Origin: Anaerolineales bacterium UBA4823
Lineage (GTDB): Bacteria > Chloroflexota > Anaerolineae > Anaerolineales > UBA4823
Length of the DNA: 14,344 bases
Direction of reading: 5' to 3'
Assembly: GCA_002402275.1 (NCBI GenBank)
Contig: DHFN01000144.1
Location: 437-14,780, forward strand
The notes under the pieces were generated by a model. That model had not been told where the DNA came from and made no database searches. It worked only from the letters and a program-made list of their open reading frames with translations. Each line of letters begins with the position of its first letter. Position 1 is the first letter of the stretch. Below, one piece after another: positions 1 through 7,216 of this stretch. The position numbers were made by a program, and so were the translations under genes.

Positions 1-411
1 CATATTGTTAGAGCAATCATCAAGGATGGTCAAGAGTATTTCATAGAACCAAGTGTTAGTGCCATGCCGATTTCGGCTAAAACTGCTCATACCGTCTCGG
101 AACTCCTGGCACGATCATTAGAATCTGAAGCATCCGATGCGCTTGTGGAAGGGTATCGAATCGCAGGAAAAACCGGTACCGGGGAGATTCCTGTTCCTGG
201 AGTGGGCTATACCAGTGGTGAGACCAATACCTCTTTTGTTGGTTGGGGACCAGTAGATGATCCGCGCTTTCTGGTTTATATCTGGTTAGAAAAACCATCT
301 ACATCTATTTGGGGTTCGGAGGTTGCAGCTCCAGTGTTCCCGGAAGTTGTTGAGCAATTGACTTTGTTGATGAAAATACCACCGGATCGTATTCGGAAAG
401 CCAGTAATTAA
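1..411 (+). CDS. ftsI: Class B penicillin-binding protein, C-terminal part (FtsI/PBP2-type transpeptidase)
   Basis: The frame is open from base 1, so only the last 136 residues of a longer protein are present. They are the end of a penicillin-binding transpeptidase domain. The KTGTG motif (visible residues 57-61) is the third active-site box of these enzymes. It is followed by the usual beta-strand pair (TSFVGW at about 78-82, FLVYIWLEKP at about 90-99) and a C-terminal helix. The catalytic Ser-x-x-Lys and Ser-x-Asn boxes must lie upstream of the window. Class B enzymes crosslink peptidoglycan stem peptides outside the membrane, and FtsI does so at the septum as partner of FtsW. The place at the head of a dcw cluster supports the FtsI role, but with the N-terminus missing an elongation PBP cannot be fully excluded. 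An internal ATG at 64 is not the start, because homologous sequence continues upstream of it. murF follows after 19 bases. Confidence 0.88.
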   Translation, partial: HIVRAIIKDGQEYFIEPSVSAMPISAKTAHTVSELLARSLESEASDALVEGYRIAGKTGTGEIPVPGVGYTSGETNTSFVGWGPVDDPRFLVYIWLEKPSTSIWGSEVAAPVFPEVVEQLTLLMKIPPDRIRKASN

Positions 412-430
412 TAAGGAATGGCTATACTTC

Positions 431-1846
431 ATGTTAACTTTGGGTGATATTCTAGAGGCTCTGGTTGGAAAGCGTTTTGCTAGTGCGAATCAGCACATCA
501 CAGATGCAGTAGTTGACTCGCGGTTAGTGATTCCTGGCGCGTTATTTGTTGCACTTCCTGGAGAAAGAACCGATGGTCATGCATTTGTTGGGGATGCTTT
601 TGAACGCGGAGCCCATGTGGCTATCATCGAGAAAGATATTCAGGTTGAAATTCCGGTTTTGGATTTGCGGAAAGGGACTCCGATCGAGGAGCCGATTACA
701 ACTCCCCTTTGTTTAAGGGTGGAGGATAGTTTAAAAACCCTTCAAGAAACGGCTCGCTTTTGGCGGAGAAAATTGGACATTCGGATAATTGGGATTACTG
801 GCAGTGTCGGCAAATCAACTACCAAAGAGTTAATTGCGGATGTCTTAAGTCAACGTTTTTCTACTCTAAAAAATCCTGGGAATCTAAATAATGAAATTGG
901 GTTGCCCCTTACACTTCTACGTTTAAGTCAGGGACATCAACGAGCGGTACTTGAAATGGGTTTTTATGTACCAGGTGAAATATCTTTCTTATGTGATATC
1001 GCTCTACCCCAAATTGGTGTGATCACTAATATTGGAATGGTCCATGCCGAAAGAGCAGGGTCAATTGAAGCCATTGCTCAAGGAAAAGCTGAACTCGTAA
1101 AAGCTTTGCCTGATGCCCCTCAAGGGGTTGCTATTTTAAATTATGATGATCCATACGTAAAAGACATGGCTGCTGAAACCAAAGCTCGTGTTTTTTATTA
1201 TGGGTTGGATAATCGAGCTGATTTGTGGGCTGATGAAATTGAGAGTCATGGATTAGATGGGATCTCATTTAGATTGCATTATTGCTCGGAAATATTATAC
1301 TTAACTGTTCCGTTATTAGGCAGGCATTCCGTCCATACGGCTTTAAGGGCAACGGCGGTGGGACTGGTGGAAGGATTAACTTGGCAAGAAATCGTTCAGG
1401 GTCTCCGCTCCAGTCACACTCAATTGCGCTTGTCTGTGGTTCGTACTGAAGAAGGCGCTCTAATTCTGGATGATTCCTATAATGCTTCTCCCGAATCTAC
1501 CTTGGCAGCATTAAATTTACTCGAAGAGTTAGAAGGGAGAAAGATTGCTGTATTGGGCGACATGCTGGAATTAGGAGTTTATGAGGAAAAAGGACATGAG
1601 TTAGTGGGTGTGCGTACAGCAGAAATTGTTAGTATTTTGATAACAGTTGGCTCACGGGGTAAATTGATCGGTCTCGCCGCTCAGAGAAGTGGATTTCCTA
1701 ATTCGAACCTTTATATGGCAGAAACGACTGAGGAGGCAACTAGTTTACTAAGAGAATTACTGCAGGCGGGAGATGTTGTGCTTATAAAAGGATCGCACGG
1801 CATGCGCATGGATAAAATCGTTTCAGCACTGGAGATGCAAGAGTGA
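431..1846 (+). CDS. murF: UDP-N-acetylmuramoyl-tripeptide--D-alanyl-D-alanine ligase
   Basis: MurF joins D-Ala-D-Ala to UDP-MurNAc-tripeptide with ATP in the cytoplasm. The 471 residues match the usual family length. The N-terminal UDP-binding domain (about 1-100) carries DSR at 29-31. The central ATPase domain begins with the P-loop GITGSVGKST at 121-130, followed by NPGNLNNEIGLPL (148-160), typical of MurF, and a Lys in AQGKAEL (K219) where Mur ligases carry the carbamylated lysine. The C-terminal domain has DDSYNASPES (347-356), a strong MurF mark, then LGDMLELG (375-382) and KGSHGMRM (453-460). One oddity is that the usual HN-x-x-NA motif reads HSVHTA at 299-304. The ATG at 431 has AAGGA 13 bases upstream, rather far. 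The gene overlaps mraY in a GTGA junction. It uses the product of ddl, which lies further down the same cluster. Confidence 0.96.
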   Translation: MLTLGDILEALVGKRFASANQHITDAVVDSRLVIPGALFVALPGERTDGHAFVGDAFERGAHVAIIEKDIQVEIPVLDLRKGTPIEEPITTPLCLRVEDSLKTLQETARFWRRKLDIRIIGITGSVGKSTTKELIADVLSQRFSTLKNPGNLNNEIGLPLTLLRLSQGHQRAVLEMGFYVPGEISFLCDIALPQIGVITNIGMVHAERAGSIEAIAQGKAELVKALPDAPQGVAILNYDDPYVKDMAAETKARVFYYGLDNRADLWADEIESHGLDGISFRLHYCSEILYLTVPLLGRHSVHTALRATAVGLVEGLTWQEIVQGLRSSHTQLRLSVVRTEEGALILDDSYNASPESTLAALNLLEELEGRKIAVLGDMLELGVYEEKGHELVGVRTAEIVSILITVGSRGKLIGLAAQRSGFPNSNLYMAETTEEATSLLRELLQAGDVVLIKGSHGMRMDKIVSALEMQE

Positions 1847-2850
1847 GCCAAGCACCAATGACACTTGCGTTAGCAGGGGTGAGTTTTTTACTTACCGTGA
1901 TTTGGGGTCCGCCCTTCTTACGCATTTTACGTCACTATAAAGCCGGAAAGGCAATTCGAGTGGATGGTCCGCAACATCATCTCGTTAAAATGGGAACGCC
2001 CACAATGGGAGGTATCCTGATTGTGTTACCGGTGGTCTTGATTACGATTTTATTGAATGTCAGTCCTATTTTAGGTTTTACCTTGCTAGGCAAGTCCATA
2101 TTATTACCAGTTGGTGTAATGATCGGATTCGCTATTTTAGGAGCTATTGACGATTGGCAAGGGCTGGTTGGGTCTAAAAGGAAAACCGGTTTAAGTGTCC
2201 GAGCAAAGTTTTTAGCTCAATTCGGTCTTGCTACGGTGGCGGCGATTGGATTGAAATATTTTCTCAAAGTACCGGATTTATTCTTACCAGGCATAAAAGG
2301 AAGTATTGGTTTAGGGTATTTTTACTTGCCTATCGCCATTTTTATCATTATTGGATCCTCGAATGCGGTTAACTTCACGGATGGTTTAGATGGTTTAGCT
2401 GGGTTAATCTCTGCCACCGCTTTTGCATGTTATGGAGCCATAGCGATATTACAGCACCAGGTCTTTATTGCCCGTTTTTGTTTTGTATTGGTTGGAGCAA
2501 TTTTTGGTTTTTTATGGTTCAATGTGCATCCGGCGGAGTTATTTATGGGTGATACCGGTTCATTGTCTTTAGGTGCAACCTTGGGGGTTGTGGCATTGAT
2601 GACCGGACAGTGGGCATTATTGCCCATCATTGCAATTATTCCAGTGAGTGCCACCTTGAGTGTAATCATTCAAACTGGGTATTTTAAATATACCAAGCGG
2701 CGTTTTGGAGAAGGTAGAAGAGTTTTTAAAATGGCACCAATTCAACACCATTTTGAATTGATGGGGTGGAGTGAAACTCAAGTGGTGCAGCGATTTTGGT
2801 TAATTAGTTTGTTATCTGCCATGATTGGTGTTGGATTGGCGATAGTTTAA
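1843..2850 (+). CDS. mraY: Phospho-N-acetylmuramoyl-pentapeptide transferase
   Basis: MraY moves phospho-MurNAc-pentapeptide from UDP to undecaprenyl phosphate in the membrane, making lipid I. The 335 residues fit the family and form about ten hydrophobic segments. Signature sites are present in order: KMGTPTMGG (49-57), the DD pair at 103-104, NFTDGLDGLAG (177-187) with the metal and catalytic aspartates D180 and D183, MGDTGS (235-240) with D237, and the HH pair in APIQHHFE (298-305). The start is GTG at 1843, whose last two bases form the murF stop (GTGA), with GGAG at 1831-1834 eight bases upstream. A later ATG at 1858 is possible but has no better ribosome site. The overlap suggests coupled translation with murF, the enzyme that makes its substrate. 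Confidence 0.97.
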   Translation: MSQAPMTLALAGVSFLLTVIWGPPFLRILRHYKAGKAIRVDGPQHHLVKMGTPTMGGILIVLPVVLITILLNVSPILGFTLLGKSILLPVGVMIGFAILGAIDDWQGLVGSKRKTGLSVRAKFLAQFGLATVAAIGLKYFLKVPDLFLPGIKGSIGLGYFYLPIAIFIIIGSSNAVNFTDGLDGLAGLISATAFACYGAIAILQHQVFIARFCFVLVGAIFGFLWFNVHPAELFMGDTGSLSLGATLGVVALMTGQWALLPIIAIIPVSATLSVIIQTGYFKYTKRRFGEGRRVFKMAPIQHHFELMGWSETQVVQRFWLISLLSAMIGVGLAIV

Positions 2851-2858
2851 ATTGTGGA

Positions 2859-4304
2859 ATGGGACGAGTGAATAAGCTGGCTTGTATGAACGTTACGGAC
2901 TATCATCAAAACCATGAAACCTGGCTAGGAAAGCGTGTGCTCGTTTTAGGTGCAGCTCGGCAAGGGTTGGCGCTAGCGCGTTTCCTGGCCGAAAGAGGTG
3001 CTAAGGTGATTATCAATGATAAACAAAACCCTGATCAGCTTGTGGAAGCACAGAGATCTCTTGCTGAGTACCCGATCCAGTGGGTAATGGGATCGCATCC
3101 ACTCGAATTATTGGAGAATGTGGCAGCTGTTTTTGTATCAGGCGGCGTTCCTTTAACAATCCCCATTGTTGTTGAGGCGCGTCAACGGGGAATTCCACTC
3201 AGCAATGATACCCAAATCTTGTTAGAACATACCCCAGCCACGGTGATTGGCATAACCGGATCAGCGGGGAAGACCACAACGACAACCTTAACCGGACGAA
3301 TTGCTCAAGCAGCTTGTGATCAAAGTTTAACCAATAAAGCCTATCGGCGCGTTTGGGTTGGTGGAAATATCGGTACACCTCTTATTAATGAAATTATTGA
3401 AATGACCGATGAGGACTTGCTCGTTTTAGAGCTGTCTAGCTTCCAATTGGAATTAGTCAATAAGTCTCCAAGGTTTGCGGCTGTATTAAACATTACACCC
3501 AATCATCTCGATCGCCACGGGACAATGGAATCATATATCGAAGCCAAAGCCCATATTCTGGACTACCAGAATCCATCTGATTTTGCAATTTTAAACCGTG
3601 ACGATGATGGGGCTTGGGGACTAAAGGCAAATGTGAAGGGGAAACTTACTACATTTGGGAAAGAGCCTGACCATGGATATATGGGCACATACTTGGAGGA
3701 CGAATGGGTAACATTTTGGGATGGTAATCAGGAAATTCCATTAATTCCGCTTCAGGAAATTGGGTTACGTGGTGAACATAATATCATGAATGTATTAGCT
3801 GCCTGTGCCATTGCCTTAGCAGCCGGCATTCCAGCTTGGGCTTGTCGAGTAGGGGTAAGTGGATTTAAAGGCGTGCCTCATCGTTTGGAGTTTGTACGGA
3901 ATTGGCATGGAGCAGATTGGTATAACGATTCAATTGCGACTGCTCCAGAACGAAGTATCGCGGCGATAAAGTCGTTTGCGGAACCTTTAGTTTTATTGCT
4001 TGGTGGAAGGGATAAAAACTTGCCCTGGAGTGATTTTGCCAGATTAGCTGTCGAACGTTGTCGCTCTTTGATTTTATTTGGAGAAGCAGCTGAGAAAATA
4101 GAGCGGGCAATTCAGGAAGTGGCGATTGAAAATTGTCCCCCCATAACCCGATGTAAAGATTTAGAAGAAGCTGTCCGGGTTGCAGCTAGGGTCGTCCAAA
4201 CTGGGGATGTGGTTTTACTATCCCCTGGTGGAACGAGTTTCGATGAATTTCGAGATTTTGAGGAGCGTGGAGAGTGTTTCCGAAAATGGGTAATGAATTT
4301 GTAA
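2859..4304 (+). CDS. murD: UDP-N-acetylmuramoylalanine--glutamate ligase
   Basis: MurD adds glutamate (normally D-Glu) to UDP-MurNAc-L-Ala with ATP. An N-terminal Rossmann-like domain starts with GKRVLVLGAARQG (24-36). The ATPase domain has the P-loop GITGSAGKTTT (131-141), GGNIGTPL (168-175), ELSSFQLE (191-198), NHLDRHG (215-221) and the Lys in YIEAKAHIL (K230) at the carbamylated position. EHNIMNVLAA follows at 306-315. In the C-terminal domain GGRDK (382-386) and SPGGTSFDEFRDF (455-467) match known glutamate-contacting sites of E. coli MurD (Lys348, Ser415 and Phe422). The usual DSKATN box instead reads DSIATA (357-362). The start is uncertain: ATG 2859 has only GTGGA directly against it, GTG 2868 and ATG 2886 are in frame, and conserved sequence begins near residue 24. 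At 481 residues the protein is slightly long. The 3' end overlaps ftsW. Confidence 0.95.
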   Translation: MGRVNKLACMNVTDYHQNHETWLGKRVLVLGAARQGLALARFLAERGAKVIINDKQNPDQLVEAQRSLAEYPIQWVMGSHPLELLENVAAVFVSGGVPLTIPIVVEARQRGIPLSNDTQILLEHTPATVIGITGSAGKTTTTTLTGRIAQAACDQSLTNKAYRRVWVGGNIGTPLINEIIEMTDEDLLVLELSSFQLELVNKSPRFAAVLNITPNHLDRHGTMESYIEAKAHILDYQNPSDFAILNRDDDGAWGLKANVKGKLTTFGKEPDHGYMGTYLEDEWVTFWDGNQEIPLIPLQEIGLRGEHNIMNVLAACAIALAAGIPAWACRVGVSGFKGVPHRLEFVRNWHGADWYNDSIATAPERSIAAIKSFAEPLVLLLGGRDKNLPWSDFARLAVERCRSLILFGEAAEKIERAIQEVAIENCPPITRCKDLEEAVRVAARVVQTGDVVLLSPGGTSFDEFRDFEERGECFRKWVMNL

Positions 4305-5554
4305 ATAAGACTTATCGGAGATCGCCGGTGGATCCGGTTAAAACACCTTCGAAACGAGTGTACTTGCGTTTAGACCTGCCATTGATTTTAGCAGCAGTCA
4401 TCTTACTTTTATTTGGATTATTAATGGTTTACTCTGCCAGCGCAGACATTTCTTTTTACATCAGCAAAGATCGTTCCATCCTATCAATATACTCGATTTT
4501 CATTCGTCAGTTATTAGCTTTGATGATTGCTTTGGTAGCTGCGCCATTTGTTGTGTTGATAGATTACCATGCCTGGAAAAAGTTCATAATACCGATCATT
4601 GGTGTGGTAATTTTGCTTCTGGTTGCAGTCTTGTTTTTTGGTGAAAATCGTTATGGTTCCAGAAGAGGCCTCTTGGGTGGCTCCTATCAACCTTCCGAGT
4701 TAGCAAAACTTGTAACCGTGATTTATGTGGCGGTTTGGTTAGATTCACGTAAGGAATCATTGAAAGATATTCGGCTTGGATTAATTCCTTTGGTAATGAT
4801 TCTGGCTCTTTTGAGTGGCTTTATACTCTTGCAACCTGATTATAGTGCTGTTTTGACGATTATCACCATTGGTGCAATCCTTTTCTTCTTGGCTGGCGCA
4901 GATTGGAAGGAAATATTGATATTAATTTTAGGAGTGCTAGTGCTAGGTGTTGGGATTGTTCTGACTACCCAGACTGGTAGAACTCGAGTATTCGGATGGT
5001 TTCAAGGAATTTCAGATCCTACTTTAGCACCATATCAAGTACAAAGGTCCCTCGAGGCGTTTTATAATGGGGGAATCTTTGGGGTTGGCTTGGGAAACGG
5101 GGTAACAAAAGGAACTGGCTTACCCACTCCTCAATCGGACAGTATTTATGCCATTATAGGAGAAGAACTTGGCTTATTTGGCACCATCATCTTGATTGGT
5201 TTGTATTTGACCATTTTGTGGCGCGGTTTGGCGATTTCCCAACGAGCTCCCGATCAATTAGGAAAACTCCTGGCTGCTGGAATGACGTTATGGATTGTCA
5301 TGGAGGCATTCGTTAATATGGCTCAAATTGTTAACTTAATGCCTTTTACCGGGAATGCATTACCGTTTATTAGTGCAGGAGGATCTAATTTAGTCGTTTC
5401 TATATTTGCGATTGCTACTATACTGAATGTGGCTATTCGTTCAGAGGAAAATAAGGATTCAAAAAATGACCTCTTCGCTGAGATTGTTGATTTGCGCCGG
5501 AGGGACCGGCGGAGGCGTGTATCCAGCTCTCGCCGTTCTGCAAACTCTTTATGA
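4274..5554 (+). CDS. ftsW: SEDS-family septal peptidoglycan polymerase FtsW
   Basis: FtsW is the SEDS glycosyltransferase that polymerises lipid II at the septum with a class B PBP. A basic cytoplasmic N-terminus of about 33 residues precedes around ten membrane segments. Family marks are LLMVYSAS (49-56), the YQPSELAKL block (138-146), LLQPDYSAVL (185-194), IFGVGLGNG (268-276), SDSIYAIIGEELG (288-300) with D289 at the expected catalytic aspartate, and ISAGGSNLVVS (366-376). Clustering with murG and ftsQAZ favours FtsW over RodA. The start is GTG 4274, inside the end of murD, with AGGAG at 4261-4265 eight bases upstream; ATG 4286 is an alternative. The last 29 residues lie entirely within the start of murG in another frame and include an arginine-rich run at 410-416. 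Conserved sequence stops near residue 390. Confidence 0.95.
   Translation: MFPKMGNEFVNKTYRRSPVDPVKTPSKRVYLRLDLPLILAAVILLLFGLLMVYSASADISFYISKDRSILSIYSIFIRQLLALMIALVAAPFVVLIDYHAWKKFIIPIIGVVILLLVAVLFFGENRYGSRRGLLGGSYQPSELAKLVTVIYVAVWLDSRKESLKDIRLGLIPLVMILALLSGFILLQPDYSAVLTIITIGAILFFLAGADWKEILILILGVLVLGVGIVLTTQTGRTRVFGWFQGISDPTLAPYQVQRSLEAFYNGGIFGVGLGNGVTKGTGLPTPQSDSIYAIIGEELGLFGTIILIGLYLTILWRGLAISQRAPDQLGKLLAAGMTLWIVMEAFVNMAQIVNLMPFTGNALPFISAGGSNLVVSIFAIATILNVAIRSEENKDSKNDLFAEIVDLRRRDRRRRVSSSRRSANSL
5453..5457 (+). promoter_or_regulatory. Ribosome binding site deciding the murG start
   Basis: AAGGA lies eight bases before ATG 5466, inside ftsW. It supports this start over the earlier in-frame start at 5427, and so sets the ftsW-murG overlap at 89 bases. 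Confidence 0.7.
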
Positions 5555-6680
5555 TCTAACAAAACAGGAAACTTCTTTGACGAATAATGAATATCATTCC
5601 TCTAATCAAGTTGACCTCTCCTCGTTGTGGGTTGGAGGGATTGGGGGTATGGAAAAAGAGTTAGTTTGCAGAGCTGGAATCCCTTATCAAGAGATTTCTG
5701 CTGCTGGTTTGCATGGTGTGGGCTGGAAACGGATTCCTGGCAATCTTTACCGCCTGGGTGTTGGGGTTTTAGGAGCGAGAAAAATATTAAAACAATTCCA
5801 ACCGAATGTCATTTTCTTTACTGGGGGATATCTAGCTTTCCCAATGGCAGTAGCTGCCCGAACACTCTATTGGAAAAAAGGAAGACCACGGACACTTTTG
5901 TATGTACCGGATATTGAACCAGCTTTGGCTCTCAAGGTCTTAGCTCGTTTTTCGGATCAGATTGCAGTGACAACCGCAAATACCCGCCAATATTATCCAA
6001 AGCGCAGCCATGTGGTGGTAACAGGGTATCCTACCCGACTCGAACATCAACCATGGATCAACAAACCGAACCGAAAGGAAGAAGCCTGCCAGGTTTTTGG
6101 CTTGGACAGCCGGGCACCGGTTACCTTAGTTTTTGGGGGAAGTAAAGGTGCTCGCTCCATCAATTATGCAGTTTTGGAAAATTTGTCTGATTTATTAAAG
6201 TTAACTCAGATTGTTCATGTCACGGGTAATCTAGATTGGGAAGATATCCAAAAGTGGATTAAAGCTCATAAGAATGACGAGTTGAAGGAATTATTGACTG
6301 GCTATCATCCATACCCCTATCTCCATGAAGAAATGAGCGCTGCTTTTGCCGGAGCTGATCTGGCTGTTTGCCGAGCGGGTGCATCAATTCTAGGAGAATT
6401 ACCTCTCTTTGAACTCCCGGCAATATTGGTACCCTATCCTCATGCATGGCGGTATCAACAAACGAATGCACAATATCTTGTGCAGCAAGATGCGGCTGTG
6501 ATGATCGATGACGCTGCTTTACCGCAACAGTTAATCCCGATGGTGAGGGATTTAATCACTCACTCGGAGAAATTAGGAAAAATGCGACAAGCGATGAAAA
6601 GGTTAGCTAAACCAAACGCAGCCAATGATATTGCCCAATTGATCTTTGCTGCAGCGTCTTCTCGAGGAGGCACTCTATGA
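5466..6680 (+). CDS. murG: UDP-GlcNAc:lipid I N-acetylglucosaminyltransferase
   Basis: MurG adds GlcNAc to lipid I on the cytoplasmic membrane face, giving lipid II. It has 404 residues, longer than the usual 350-370; part of the extra length is a loop at about 30-53. The two GT-B domains are visible: GGTGGG (12-17) and FTGGYLAFP (118-126) in the N-domain, then VFGGSKGARSIN (222-233), CRAGASILGEL (302-312) with the conserved Glu E311, and LVPYPHAWRYQQTNA (321-335) in the nucleotide-sugar domain. Two departures stand out. Gly17 replaces the usual His of GGTGGH, and the usual HEQN motif reads VPDIEPAL (147-154). ATG 5466 is chosen because AAGGA (5453-5457) lies eight bases upstream and the homology starts at residue 6; an upstream GTG-type start would add 13 residues. 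The gene begins inside ftsW and ends in an ATGA junction with the cvpA-like gene. Confidence 0.93.
   Translation: MTSSLRLLICAGGTGGGVYPALAVLQTLYDLTKQETSLTNNEYHSSNQVDLSSLWVGGIGGMEKELVCRAGIPYQEISAAGLHGVGWKRIPGNLYRLGVGVLGARKILKQFQPNVIFFTGGYLAFPMAVAARTLYWKKGRPRTLLYVPDIEPALALKVLARFSDQIAVTTANTRQYYPKRSHVVVTGYPTRLEHQPWINKPNRKEEACQVFGLDSRAPVTLVFGGSKGARSINYAVLENLSDLLKLTQIVHVTGNLDWEDIQKWIKAHKNDELKELLTGYHPYPYLHEEMSAAFAGADLAVCRAGASILGELPLFELPAILVPYPHAWRYQQTNAQYLVQQDAAVMIDDAALPQQLIPMVRDLITHSEKLGKMRQAMKRLAKPNAANDIAQLIFAAASSRGGTL
6664..6670 (+). promoter_or_regulatory. Ribosome binding site of the cvpA-like gene
   Basis: GAGGAGG sits inside the last codons of murG, six bases before the ATG at 6677. It fixes the start and shows that this small gene is meant to be translated well. 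Confidence 0.8.
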
Positions 6681-7216
6681 TCAGCCTTTCTGCTGTATTT
6701 TATTTGATTGTCATCATGTTTGCAATGATAGGTGCCATGCGTGGTTGGGCAAAAGAGATCATTGTTACATTGAGCGCTGTTTTGGCTTTGTTCATATTAG
6801 CCGTTTTAGAACGTTATGTCCCTCAGGCAAAGCAATTTTTCGATATAAAAAATGGGGTTACTTATTTTTGGTTTCATACAGCTATCATTCTTGTGCTGGT
6901 ATTCTTTGGCTATCAGACTCCCAATATACCAAAATTTAGCACCACCAAATTCGCCCGTGAGAAGCTATCCGATATGTTGTTAGGAGTTGTCTTAGGAGCG
7001 TTGAATGGGTTCATCATTGCGGGGTCGATCTGGTATTTTTTGGATCAAGTGCATTACCCCTTTGGTAAGTTTATGATACCTCCCCGGACAGATTTACCTG
7101 GCTTTGATTCGTTTAAAAGTTTACTGCCTTTGTTAGTACCCAGATGGCTGGGAATTCCAATGATATTCTTTGTGGTTATCTTGTTTACGATTTTTGTTCT
7201 AGTAGTGATTATTTGA
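6677..7216 (+). CDS. CvpA-family membrane protein
   Basis: This 179-residue protein is mostly hydrophobic, with likely membrane segments at about 3-19, 27-45, 64-78, 100-121 and 159-179. The early RGWAKE motif (22-27) and the helix KLSDMLLGVVLGALNGF (96-112) match the CvpA (colicin V production) family as I know it. That family has poorly understood roles and has been tied to envelope or membrane homeostasis in some bacteria. The fifth hydrophobic stretch, which ends abruptly at the stop codon, is more than the four usually drawn for CvpA. Translation is strongly indicated: GAGGAGG at 6664-6670 sits six bases before the ATG, which overlaps the murG stop (ATGA). Its stop shares one base with the murC start. 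The position inside a lipid II operon suggests a cell-wall or division role, but no reaction can be assigned. Confidence 0.75.
   Translation: MISLSAVFYLIVIMFAMIGAMRGWAKEIIVTLSAVLALFILAVLERYVPQAKQFFDIKNGVTYFWFHTAIILVLVFFGYQTPNIPKFSTTKFAREKLSDMLLGVVLGALNGFIIAGSIWYFLDQVHYPFGKFMIPPRTDLPGFDSFKSLLPLLVPRWLGIPMIFFVVILFTIFVLVVII

Noticed and set aside
5627..5917. Open frame of 96 residues inside murG in another + frame
   Set aside because: It is rich in Trp and Cys, lacks any domain and lies fully within the conserved MurG N-domain coding region.
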